Of a DNA stretch of 32,958 nt, positions 16,125 to 23,849 are shown in pieces (the first letter of the stretch is position 1; every line of letters begins with the position of its first letter). The DNA lies in NCBI GenBank assembly GCA_028293645.1, contig JAQGOK010000103.1:1-32958 (forward strand). The letters are read 5' to 3'. The DNA comes from Chthoniobacter sp. (lineage in GTDB: Bacteria > Verrucomicrobiota > Verrucomicrobiia > Chthoniobacterales > Chthoniobacteraceae). The notes beneath the pieces were generated by a model. That model saw only the letters and a list, made by a program, of their open reading frames with translations. It was not told the origin of the DNA and ran no database searches. The position numbers and the translations under genes are program-made.

Positions 16125-16525
16125 GGGCGTTCCGCACCGGTCGCGAGCACCACGGAGAATCCGAGCTTCAGCCCTTCGTTCATGATTTGCATCACGAGAT
16201 CGTAAGGCGTGCCGCGGTCCGCTTTGACGATCAGCGAACGCTCACGCCCACGATGCGCCGTGAGCTGCTGGCGCAGTTCTTCGAGCGTCATCTTCTGATC
16301 GAGAAAATAGATCGTCGGCACCGGCGCGGCAGTCACGCTGACGATCTTCGCATCCATCTGCGGACCCAACGTGAACGCGGAGACCGGCAGTGAAACCGCC
16401 ATCCCGGGTTGCAGCACGAATCGCGAACTGAGCGCAAAAAAAACGAGCACCAGAAAGATCACGTTCACCAACGGGATCACGTTGAAGAGCGCGGGATGGA
16501 TCTGAAAGCTGCGGGTCAGTTTCAC
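16121..16525 (-). CDS. ExbD/TolR-like biopolymer transport protein, Asp-to-Asn variant
   Basis: This is a 134-residue protein of the ExbD/TolR family: a short cytoplasmic tail, one membrane helix (about 14-34), then a periplasmic domain with the TLEELRQQLTAH and SLIVKADRGTPYDLVMQIMNEG motifs. In ExbD and TolR the helix carries an essential Asp (PLxDVxxxLLIFF, Asp25 in E. coli ExbD). Here the same spot reads IPLVNVIFLVLVFF, with Asn21. No other acidic residue lies in the helix. The start codon is GTG at 16525. The gene follows the ExbB-like gene by 54 nt and overlaps the TonB-like gene start (ATGA). Confidence 0.88.
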   Translation of the reverse strand: MKLTRSFQIHPALFNVIPLVNVIFLVLVFFALSSRFVLQPGMAVSLPVSAFTLGPQMDAKIVSVTAAPVPTIYFLDQKMTLEELRQQLTAHRGRERSLIVKADRGTPYDLVMQIMNEGLKLGFSVVLATGAERP

Positions 16526-16579
16526 GTTGGAAGAAACAGCGCGCCGGCAGGCATGTGCGCCAGGAAGGCAGCGCCGCGC

Positions 16580-17278
16580 TTAGCGGTCGCTCACCGTGGG
16601 TTTGCGCCGGAAGTCCGGCTTCTCCGCGGGCCGGGCCGGGCCAAATTCGATAATGTCCGGGGACGGCTGCGGGCGACTGTCCATGATCAGATTCACGATC
16701 TCAATGCCTGCCCGTTCCATGTCATGCATCAGCGTATTCACGCGCGAGGAAAGGTAGCTGTAAGCCACCGCGCACGGAATCGAGACGACCAGGCCCGCTG
16801 CGGTGGTGAGCAGGCTTCGATAGATGCCGCTCGAAATATCCGTCGAGCTGGCAAACCCGCTCTGCGCCGAGATCTGGACGAACGCCTCGATCAATCCCGC
16901 GATCGTCCCGAGCAGACCGATCAGGGGCGTCACGAACCCGATCGTCGCCAGGATGCCCAGCCGCCGTTCCAGGCGCGGCACTTCGAGCTGCCCCGCTTCC
17001 TGCACGATCTCCTTCAGCTCGGATCGCGGAGCCTCGTGGCGCAAAATCGCCGCGTGAATGACCCGCGTGACGGGCGTCGGCAGACTGGCGCATTCCATCT
17101 GCGCTTCGGCAAAACGATGATGCTGGATGAGGTTGCTCAAGCCGCGCATGAATTCACCGACGCGGACGCTGACCCGGTGAAAATAGCTCGCGCGTTCGAG
17201 GAACACCGCGCCGGCAAGCACGCTGCAGAAGAGGATGAGCCACATCAGTGGACCACCCTTTTGCATGTAGTCGATCAT
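16580..17278 (-). CDS. ExbB/TolQ/MotA-family proton channel-like protein, Glu-to-Arg variant
   Basis: This is a 232-residue protein from the ATG at 17278; the in-frame codons further upstream look non-coding. Membrane helices lie at about 11-28, 110-133 and 152-175. The family signature PLIGLLGTIAGLIEAF (Thr125, equivalent to ExbB Thr148) and LLTTAAGLVVSIP (Thr159, equivalent to Thr181) are present. The conserved Glu176 of ExbB (GIAEALLATA) is replaced: the segment reads GIYRSLLTTA, placing Arg154 there. A Glu at 131 in the second helix is the only nearby carboxylate. It is first in an operon with the ExbD-like, TonB-like and zinc-ribbon genes. It is divergent from a second zinc-ribbon protein gene. 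Confidence 0.88.
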   Translation of the reverse strand: MIDYMQKGGPLMWLILFCSVLAGAVFLERASYFHRVSVRVGEFMRGLSNLIQHHRFAEAQMECASLPTPVTRVIHAAILRHEAPRSELKEIVQEAGQLEVPRLERRLGILATIGFVTPLIGLLGTIAGLIEAFVQISAQSGFASSTDISSGIYRSLLTTAAGLVVSIPCAVAYSYLSSRVNTLMHDMERAGIEIVNLIMDSRPQPSPDIIEFGPARPAEKPDFRRKPTVSDR

Positions 17279-17400
17279 GGGCCGGTTATATCGTTCCGAA
17301 AACAGATGTGGCAAGAGTGTCGCCACCCTGGCCGATGGCGCGGAACTCGCTGGCAATGGCGCTCGCCGCGGGCTCAATCAGCTCGTTGCGGGAAATTACT

Positions 17401-17428
17401 TTGACCCTTCACCAGCCCCGCTTTTAAA
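17401..17428 (+). promoter_or_regulatory. Possible sigma70-type promoter for the zinc-ribbon coiled-coil gene
   Basis: TTGACC at 17401-17406 is followed after 16 bases by TTTAAA at 17423-17428, inside an AT-richer pocket of the divergent intergenic region. Initiation would be only about 8-10 nt before the ATG at 17444, giving a very short leader. The boxes are near consensus but this is a visual call only. Confidence 0.35.
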
Positions 17429-17443
17429 GTCGCAACCGGGACC

Positions 17444-18772
17444 ATGATTGCAGAATTCGCCGACATCCGATTCAAATGCACCGAGTGCGGCCAACACCTC
17501 GTGGTGGAATCCGCCGGGGTCGGTCTGACGGCGGATTGCCCGATCTGCAACACCACGGTCACGGTGCCGAAACGGAGCTCCCGCCCAGCGGCGTCCGAAC
17601 CGGAGCTGGCCAGGTCCAATGACGCGCACGAGAGTTTCTCTCCGGGCGCTTCGCTCTCGCCCTACGCCGATCCGCGCGAAGATGAACTGCGCGATGAATT
17701 GATCGATGCAAGTCTGCTGAACGGGCGTTTGCAACGCGAGCTCGAGCGGATGGAGAGCGAATTCAGCAAGGCTCAGTTGCAGCTCAAGGCGGCGACCGAA
17801 GAATGCGAGCGGCTGAACGCCAGCGCCACTCACACGCAAGTCGAGCTGAAGAGTTTTCAAAGCGACCGCCAGCAGGTCAAAGCTGAACTGGCCGCTTTCC
17901 GCCAACGACTCGCCACGGCGGAAATGCAGCTCGCTGCGCGGGAGCGTGAGCTTGCGCAAGCGCGTGCTCACAATGGCGAATGGGAAGCGCGGGCCTTTAC
18001 TTTGCAGGCGGCGTTCGATGAGGCGTGTGTCGCGCGCGATCAGATCGCAGAAAGCCTCCAGTTCGGAAACGAACGCCTCGCGAACACCAACCACGAAGTT
18101 GCATCCCTCCAGGCCCATCTGAGTGGTGCCCAGGAGGAGATCGAGCGGTTGAACGCCGTCACTGCAGAACTCACTCGGCAGCTCGAGCAAACGCGGGAGC
18201 CCCTGCTCGAAGCGGTGGCGCTCAAAGCGAAGCTCGCCCGAACGGAAGACGAGTGCATCGAGGCACTGGAAAAACTGCAGAGCGCCGAGCAAACCTGCAA
18301 GTCGCTGTCGGTTTGCTGTGAAGAGCTGCAGCGGGAATCTGAAAGTCTCCGGCAGGATCTGAAGCAAAGCCCGACCGGAACGGAGTTGGTGGGCCTTCGC
18401 GCGAGTTTCAAATCCACTCTCGCAGAGCGGGATACCGCGCTCGCCCGGCTGTCGCTCCTCGAAGCGGAGGTGCAGGCGCTGAAAGCGACCGAATTGAAAC
18501 AGCTCGCAGAGGTGGAGGAGGCGCGGAAGGAACGCGCCGAAGCCCTCCGGAAACTCGAGGAAGCCTCCGAGTCCCGGTACGTGAAGGACAACGAAGTTCT
18601 GCGCGGCATCGTGGCCCGGCAGAACACCGAACTCGCGCAGCGCAGCGGCGAAATTTACCGGTTCAAGCGCGCCCGCCTCGGGTTGAAGATCGTGTATGGA
18701 GTGTTCGCCGTCGGCGTGCTCGGCGTTGTGGCGTTCGCGATCAAGATTCTTCCGCAGATTCTGAGGCCCTGA
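17444..18772 (+). CDS. Zinc-ribbon, long coiled-coil, tail-anchored protein
   Basis: This is a 442-residue protein with a clear three-part layout. An N-terminal zinc ribbon uses Cys12, Cys15, Cys32 and Cys35 (CTEC...CPIC). It is followed by a Ser/Pro linker and then a long heptad-rich coiled coil (about 80-405) full of Glu, Leu, Ala and Gln with few helix breakers. One membrane span lies close to the C-terminus (about 414-435). The zinc ribbon should therefore be cytoplasmic, held at a distance from the membrane by the rod. There are no enzyme motifs. It is divergent from the ExbB-like gene by 165 bp. A scaffold, spacer or partition-type role would fit the architecture, but none is established. 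Confidence 0.82.
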   Translation: MIAEFADIRFKCTECGQHLVVESAGVGLTADCPICNTTVTVPKRSSRPAASEPELARSNDAHESFSPGASLSPYADPREDELRDELIDASLLNGRLQRELERMESEFSKAQLQLKAATEECERLNASATHTQVELKSFQSDRQQVKAELAAFRQRLATAEMQLAARERELAQARAHNGEWEARAFTLQAAFDEACVARDQIAESLQFGNERLANTNHEVASLQAHLSGAQEEIERLNAVTAELTRQLEQTREPLLEAVALKAKLARTEDECIEALEKLQSAEQTCKSLSVCCEELQRESESLRQDLKQSPTGTELVGLRASFKSTLAERDTALARLSLLEAEVQALKATELKQLAEVEEARKERAEALRKLEEASESRYVKDNEVLRGIVARQNTELAQRSGEIYRFKRARLGLKIVYGVFAVGVLGVVAFAIKILPQILRP

Positions 18773-18851
18773 GGGGCGTCCGCGGTCTGATTTCCTCCGC
18801 GAACTTGCGGCTCTTGCCGCAGCCGGAGTTGCACCAGTAGCTTCACGGCAC

Positions 18852-19355
18852 ATGCGCGTCATCGCCATTGACCCGTCGCTGCGAGGCACGGGCTTCGCCA
18901 TTTTGGAAAAGCAAGGGACGCAGATCCGCGCTCTCGAATACGGCACGATCCGCACCAAGCCGAGCCTCCGCCCTTCGAGCTGTTTGGTCGCCCTTCACGA
19001 ACGCGTTTGCGATTTGCTCGCGCAGCATCAACCAGACTGCGCCGCATTCGAGGGGGTCATTTTCGTGCAAAGCTACCAGACCGCGATCACGCTCGGCGCC
19101 GCCCGGGGTGCAGCCTTGCTGGCCGCGGCGGCCCGCGGTTTGCCGATCTACGAATACGCGCCGCGGCGCGTGAAACAGTCGGTCGTCGGCCGTGGCGGGG
19201 CGGACAAAAGCCAGGTCGGGTTCATGGTGCGGGCGCTTTTGGGGCTGACCGAAACGCCCCCAGCGGATGCGGCCGATGCGCTCGCGATCGGGCTCACCCA
19301 TTTCCAAACCGCGGACGGCGCGTTGCGCAACGTGGTGCCGCTCACCCAGATATGA
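18852..19355 (+). CDS. ruvC: Holliday junction endonuclease RuvC
   Basis: This is a 167-residue resolvase that cuts four-way DNA junctions during recombination repair. The four catalytic carboxylates are in place: Asp7 (IDPSLRGTGF), Glu67 (FEGVIFVQ), Asp139 and Asp142 (PADAADALAIGLTH), at nearly the same spacing as E. coli RuvC (7, 66, 138, 141). Length is typical. The ATG at 18852 gives the standard N-terminus. Its stop overlaps the lipB start (ATGA), so the two are translationally coupled. The usual partners ruvA and ruvB are not in this window. A small perfect hairpin (TGCGGC/GCCGCA) lies at 18806-18821 in the leader region. Confidence 0.96.
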   Translation: MRVIAIDPSLRGTGFAILEKQGTQIRALEYGTIRTKPSLRPSSCLVALHERVCDLLAQHQPDCAAFEGVIFVQSYQTAITLGAARGAALLAAAARGLPIYEYAPRRVKQSVVGRGGADKSQVGFMVRALLGLTETPPADAADALAIGLTHFQTADGALRNVVPLTQI

Positions 19356-20041
19356 CGCGGCCCGAGCATCCGCTCGTCGTGCGCTGGCTCGGCCGGATGG
19401 GTTACACTGAGGCGCTCGCATTGCAGGAGCAAATCGTGGCGGCGAAACACTTCGACCCGTCACTGCCTGACGAACTGTTGCTGCTGGAACACGAGCCCGT
19501 TTTTACGATCGGCCGCACTCCCGACCGGAGCAGCCTGCGCGAAGCGGAATCGCTGCCGCATCCATTGGTCACGATCAGCCGCGGCGGACAGGCGACTTAT
19601 CACGGGCCGGGGCAACTGGTGGGTTATCCAATCCTTGATCTCACGCTGCGTGGTCGGGATCTGCACCGTTACCTACGAATGCTGGAGAGTTTCCTCGTGG
19701 CGATCTGTGCCCGTTTCGCGGTGACCGCCGAGCGCCGCGAAGGCCTGACCGGTGCCTGGGTGGGCGAGCGCAAGATTGCGTCGATCGGAGTAGGCGTGCG
19801 GCGTTGGGTTTCGATGCACGGTTTTGCGCTGAACGTCTGCGGTGATCTTTCGCCTTTCGAGCAGATCACTCCCTGCGGAATCGCCGGCGTCGCGATGACC
19901 AGCCTCGCCTTGGAAACGGGAGCGAGGATCGAAGTCGCTGCCGTGGCCGCTGCTGTCGCGGAGCAGTTTCCTCAGTTCGATAAGTTGCTCTCCGAAGCCG
20001 GGGCCTCGCTCGAAGCGATCTCCGATCCTGCCGGAACTTAG
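19352..20041 (+). CDS. lipB: Octanoyl-[acyl-carrier-protein]:protein octanoyltransferase
   Basis: This is a 229-residue enzyme that transfers octanoyl groups from ACP to lipoyl domains, the first step of lipoate cofactor synthesis. Family signatures are RGGQATYHGPGQLVGYPILD at about 77-96, GAWVGERKIASIGV with the catalytic Lys141, HGFALNV, and PCGIAGVAMTSL with the catalytic Cys175. The start is the ATG overlapping the ruvC stop. The terminal TAG at 20039-20041 overlaps the convergent stop of the ThuA-like gene, so the two messages are complementary at their ends. No lipA is seen here. Confidence 0.96.
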   Translation: MTRPEHPLVVRWLGRMGYTEALALQEQIVAAKHFDPSLPDELLLLEHEPVFTIGRTPDRSSLREAESLPHPLVTISRGGQATYHGPGQLVGYPILDLTLRGRDLHRYLRMLESFLVAICARFAVTAERREGLTGAWVGERKIASIGVGVRRWVSMHGFALNVCGDLSPFEQITPCGIAGVAMTSLALETGARIEVAAVAAAVAEQFPQFDKLLSEAGASLEAISDPAGT

Positions 20042-21003
20042 GGCGTCGCGGGTGTCGCCGCGGCGCTCTCGGGCTTCGGCGCGGCTGGCGGCGGAAACGG
20101 CGGGTTCGTGTTCCAGCCGGGAGCGACGGTGGAGAGGTTGGGCGTCACGTCCGCTTTCACATCTCCCAAGGCCCAGCCGATCCCACCCACGAGCACATCC
20201 TGGAAGATTGGATTGATCCAGACATCTTCCCGATGGCCCATGCTGGTATAAAAAACCCGGCCTTTCCCGTGCATCCGCGCCCAAGTCGCGGGAAACGCCG
20301 GGCGTTGGTATTCGATGCCCTTCATCGCTTCCGTTTCCTGAACGAGAATGACGTGCAAATCCTCGCTGAAATCCTTGAGCGAGTACCACTCCTCGTGCAG
20401 GTCGAAGCCCGCGGCGTACTTTTCCAAGCCCGGAAACTTGGGGTCTGCGCAACGCATCCGCGCCTTCTGCTGCGCACCGTGTTTGATGAACTCGCCGCCG
20501 AGCATGCGCACGTATGGATCCGCTGCCGCGCCGAAATTTCTGTAGCGATCCGGCCCTTTCTTCGCCTCGTTGAGCGTGTGAAAAGTGTCGCTCGCGCTAT
20601 GGCTGCCGATGAAGCCTTTGCCACTCGCCACATAGTCGAGCAGCGCCTGCTTGCCGGCCGAGGTCATCGGCGGCTGCTTGTCCGTGCCTGGCGAGGTCAA
20701 GTCGCCGGTCGTATAGAAAAACAGCGCATCGAACTGGCGCAGATACGCCGGCGAAAAAAGAGAGCCGTCCTTGGAGAATTCGATCGTCCAATTGTGCTTC
20801 GCGCCGAGTTCGCTCAACGCCTTCTCCGCAAAACTCGGCGGACCCTGCTTATAGCTGATCACGTCGTGCTCAAAGCCGCTCGATTTGGTGAAAAAGAGGA
20901 TCTTGCGCATCGGCCCGGCTGCTTCCGCCATCCGAAGCAATGCGGCCATTGCGAGCGCGAATGTCAGGGCGGCGGAAAGGGAAAAGCGGGAGGGACGTTT
21001 CAT
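20038..21003 (-). CDS. Secreted ThuA-like domain protein
   Basis: This is a 321-residue protein from the ATG at 21003. A signal peptide at 1-28 (ending AEA) is followed by a ThuA-like fold at about 32-280, a class I glutamine-amidotransferase-like domain. Landmarks are ILFFTKSSGFEHDV, FDALFFYTTGDL, LLDYVASGKGFIGSHSASDTF, ARMHGKGRVFYTSMGHREDVW and the terminal GGIGWALGD. The tail is Pro/Ala-rich. The nucleophilic Cys of true amidotransferases is absent, as expected for ThuA. Family members are tied loosely to trehalose or other sugar use, and many in this phylum accompany secreted glycoside-degrading enzymes. The substrate is not known. It converges with lipB, with the two stop codons overlapping. 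Confidence 0.88.
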   Translation of the reverse strand: MKRPSRFSLSAALTFALAMAALLRMAEAAGPMRKILFFTKSSGFEHDVISYKQGPPSFAEKALSELGAKHNWTIEFSKDGSLFSPAYLRQFDALFFYTTGDLTSPGTDKQPPMTSAGKQALLDYVASGKGFIGSHSASDTFHTLNEAKKGPDRYRNFGAAADPYVRMLGGEFIKHGAQQKARMRCADPKFPGLEKYAAGFDLHEEWYSLKDFSEDLHVILVQETEAMKGIEYQRPAFPATWARMHGKGRVFYTSMGHREDVWINPIFQDVLVGGIGWALGDVKADVTPNLSTVAPGWNTNPPFPPPAAPKPESAAATPATP

Positions 21004-21091
21004 ACCGGGAGAGGAGAAGGCATGTAACATTGGCGTCCGTGGCGTTCCAGCAGCATTGCGATTCAGTGCATGCCTCCGTAAGCTCCACCGT

Positions 21092-21952
21092 ATGAATCGG
21101 TCCCTCCGCCACCTCGCCACTCTCGTCGCCTGCATCGCGCTCATCGCCGGCTGCGGGAAGAAAGAAGCGGACACGGAAGTGGCGGAGGAAGCCGAAGCCG
21201 CGTTGCCAAGCACGGAGCAGGTCTCGCCCACCACCGCGCAGATCTCCGACCACGAGGCGCTGGCTGAGGCTGTCAGCGCACCCGCCGCGAGTGAAGGCAC
21301 CGCCGGCAACGCCGAATTCGAAGCCTGGTTCAAGAAGCACAACCTCGACCTCAACGATTCCGGCATGCTCGATGCAGACCCCGATGGCGATGGGGCCAGC
21401 AATCGGGATGAATTCCTTGCGGACTCCAATCCGAACGATGGGGCGTCGCGCCCCGGCATTCATAAGAGCATTCGCCTCACCGAATATCAGGAGGTCCGGC
21501 TGCCGATCGTCGTCGAGTCAGTGGAAGGCGGCACCGCGCGCATTCGTCGGACCGATGTGGAGGGCAAAGTCGAGACCGTGAAGGCTGGCGACACGCTGCG
21601 CGGGCTGCCAATCAAGGTTTCGCGGGTCGAAAAGGTTCAGGAAACGGATAAGTCCGGGACTCCCATCGACCGCTCCTTTGTAGCCGTGGAGGATTCGGGC
21701 ACCAAAGAGCGCATGATGCTCGTCAAAGACATGCCAGCGCGCGCTGGTTCACACGCGATGCTTACTTCCGCCGATGGGACGAAACTGAAGGTCAAGCAAG
21801 GCGACACGTTCAAGTGGCCGGGTGATGATACCGCGACTTACAAGGTTATCGATCTGCGCGAAGATCAGGTTGTTCTGCAGCAGGTTGAGAACAAAAAAAT
21901 GTGGACCGTCACGCGCAAGGACGCTGCGCCGACCGCTCCGCCGGCGCAGTAA
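21092..21952 (+). CDS. Lipoprotein resembling Amuc_1099-type pilus-associated family
   Basis: This is a 286-residue protein with a lipoprotein signal peptide (lipobox LIAGC, Cys21). An acidic linker is followed by a calcium-loop-like segment at about 87-120 (DLNDSGMLDADPDGDGASNRDE, resembling an EF-hand or thrombospondin type 3 loop). Residues about 130-275 form a small beta-rich domain with VKAGDTLRGLPIKV, VKQGDTFKWPGDD and a matching YKVIDLREDQVVL segment. From memory this resembles the Amuc_1099 family of Verrucomicrobia, linked to a pilus-like system in Akkermansia, but I cannot confirm that here. It is divergent from the ThuA gene by 88 bp and precedes the LysRS gene on the same strand by 76 bp. 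Confidence 0.72.
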   Translation: MNRSLRHLATLVACIALIAGCGKKEADTEVAEEAEAALPSTEQVSPTTAQISDHEALAEAVSAPAASEGTAGNAEFEAWFKKHNLDLNDSGMLDADPDGDGASNRDEFLADSNPNDGASRPGIHKSIRLTEYQEVRLPIVVESVEGGTARIRRTDVEGKVETVKAGDTLRGLPIKVSRVEKVQETDKSGTPIDRSFVAVEDSGTKERMMLVKDMPARAGSHAMLTSADGTKLKVKQGDTFKWPGDDTATYKVIDLREDQVVLQQVENKKMWTVTRKDAAPTAPPAQ

Positions 21953-22028
21953 TCTCAGTCGGCTGACATTTCGCGAGACGTCTCTGCGTCTCGACTTTGC
22001 CGCGCAGCGCGCTTATCCAAGCCGCCCT

Positions 22029-23849
22029 ATGTTCTGGACCGAAGAGATCGCCGCCCGTTGCACTGGCCCGCAACTGATCAATGACTCGAAGACGCCGAGC
22101 GGCCGCGTCCACGTGGGCGCCTTGCGTGGTGTGCTGATCCACGATGCGATCTTCCGCACCCTCCGCGAAAAAGGAGTGGAGGCGCGCTACCTCTTCGGCG
22201 TGGATGACTTCGATCCGGTCGATGAGATTCCGAAGGGAGAAGACGAGCACTTCGGGCAATATATCGGACGACCGCTCTGCAATACGCCCGCACCGGGTGG
22301 CGGCACGGCCAGCGATATGGCCGAGCATTACATGGCCGAGTTCTGGCAGATCTTCGATGAACTCGGCGTGAAGGCGGAGCGTTATCGGATGCGCGATCTC
22401 TACCGCAGTGGGAAGCTCAACGAGCCCATCGACACCATCCTGCGCGCGGCCGACAAGGTGCGCCGCGTTTACAAGGAAGTCTCCAACAGCGACCGTCCGG
22501 CGCACTGGCATCCGTTCCAGGTGATCTGCGAAAAGTGTGGCTGCATCGGCACCACGGAAGTCTCCGACTACGATGGCCGTGAGGTGACTTACACCTGTCG
22601 CACCGATAAGTGTGTTAACACCAAGCTGAACCTCGGCCGGGGATGCGGATATGAAGGTAAGACGTCGCCCTTTGATGGCCGTGGCAAGTTACCCTGGAAG
22701 CTTGAATGGGTGGCCAAGTGGCTGATCTTTCCGGTCACGATCGAAGGCGCAGGCAAGGATCACTCGACCAAAGGCGGATCGCGCGATGTGAGCGACGCAT
22801 GTCTTCGTGCGATCTACGGCAAGGAGTCTCCGCTCCGCGTTCCCTATGAATTCTTTCTCGTCGGGGGCGCGAAAATGTCGTCATCGCGCGGAGTCGGCGC
22901 GAGCGCGCGGGACATCGCGAACCTCTTGCCACCGGAGGTCCTGCGCTTTTTGATGATCCGCACCAAGCCGAACTCGGCGTTGAACTTCGACACGAAGGAG
23001 GAAGGGATCATCAAGCTCTTCAACGAGTTCGACCGCTATCACACGCGCGCCACGCGCGAGAAGACTGCCACCCCAGACGAAGCGTCGGTCTATCGGCTCG
23101 CAGAGCTTCAGGCCGAAGGCGATTACTTCAACGCGAGCTTCCAGCTGATCAGTGCACTCGTGCAAATGCCGCATCTGGACGCGGTGACTGAAGTGGAGAA
23201 GCGCAAAGGCGCGCCACTGACCGGGGTGGAGCGGAAGCATCTCGATCAGCGGATCGCCGCCGCGCGCGTATGGGTTGAAAATTACGCGAGCGAGGAGGAG
23301 AAGACGCGCTTGCAGGAAACCCTGCCGGCGCGCGCGAACGAACTCAGCGCCGTGCAGCGTGCATTCCTGAGTAAGTTGGCGGACGCGCTCCCGCAGACTG
23401 CGTGGGAAGATGACGCGCTGCAAACGAAGATCTTCGAAGTCGCGCGGCTCACACCGATCGAACAGGCGCAGGCGTTCAAGGCTCTGTATCGCGTGTTGCT
23501 GGATCGTGAGTCGGGCCCGAAAGCGGGCAATTTGCTGGCCTTTCTCGATCCTCCGTTTGTGATCGCCCGTTGCCGTGAACTGCCGGTCGATCGGCTCGAG
23601 TTCTGGCGGCAGTCCGCCACCGCGCCGGAGGAGCTCGAGAAGTGGTTCGCGCAGAACGCGGAGAAGATCGCCGGGCGCACGTGGACGACCGAGATGGCCG
23701 GTGACCTGGCGGCGTTTGAGATCACCGTCGAAATGAAGGACGGAAAGCGACAGCTCAAGCGAGTGCTCCTGCAAGGCCAGTCGCCGGAAACCGCGATGCC
23801 TGGATTGCTGGCCAGTCTGGCGGGAACCGCGAGCGGGGCTACTGCTTAG
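22029..23849 (+). CDS. lysS: Class I lysine--tRNA ligase
   Basis: This is a 606-residue aminoacyl-tRNA synthetase of the class I (Rossmann) type, often called LysK. The HIGH-type motif is TPSGRVHVGAL (His28) and the KMSKS-type loop is AKMSSSRGVG (from Lys282). Between them are the Cys-rich insertion (CEKCGC...CRTDKC...CGYEG, likely zinc), KLEWVAKWLIF and GKDHSTKGGSRD. The C-terminal helical anticodon-binding part ends near 600. Class I LysRS is standard in archaea and occurs in only some bacterial lineages; most bacteria use the unrelated class II form. Here it appears as an ordinary stand-alone gene. It is somewhat longer than typical members (about 520). The start is the ATG at 22029. It ends next to the convergent mutarotase gene. 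Confidence 0.95.
   Translation: MFWTEEIAARCTGPQLINDSKTPSGRVHVGALRGVLIHDAIFRTLREKGVEARYLFGVDDFDPVDEIPKGEDEHFGQYIGRPLCNTPAPGGGTASDMAEHYMAEFWQIFDELGVKAERYRMRDLYRSGKLNEPIDTILRAADKVRRVYKEVSNSDRPAHWHPFQVICEKCGCIGTTEVSDYDGREVTYTCRTDKCVNTKLNLGRGCGYEGKTSPFDGRGKLPWKLEWVAKWLIFPVTIEGAGKDHSTKGGSRDVSDACLRAIYGKESPLRVPYEFFLVGGAKMSSSRGVGASARDIANLLPPEVLRFLMIRTKPNSALNFDTKEEGIIKLFNEFDRYHTRATREKTATPDEASVYRLAELQAEGDYFNASFQLISALVQMPHLDAVTEVEKRKGAPLTGVERKHLDQRIAAARVWVENYASEEEKTRLQETLPARANELSAVQRAFLSKLADALPQTAWEDDALQTKIFEVARLTPIEQAQAFKALYRVLLDRESGPKAGNLLAFLDPPFVIARCRELPVDRLEFWRQSATAPEELEKWFAQNAEKIAGRTWTTEMAGDLAAFEITVEMKDGKRQLKRVLLQGQSPETAMPGLLASLAGTASGATA

Noticed and set aside
18773-18851. Minus-strand segment reading CNSGCGKSRKFAEEI, reminiscent of a small zinc or SEC-C-like motif
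   Set aside because: It is preceded at once by a stop codon and has no start, so at most it is a relic. The evidence is too thin to call a pseudogene.
17396-18958. Minus-strand open frame of 520 codons opposite the coiled-coil gene and the start of ruvC
   Set aside because: It mirrors the Glu/Leu-rich coding strand, crosses into ruvC and has no domain signature. The plus-strand gene has a clear zinc ribbon and membrane anchor.
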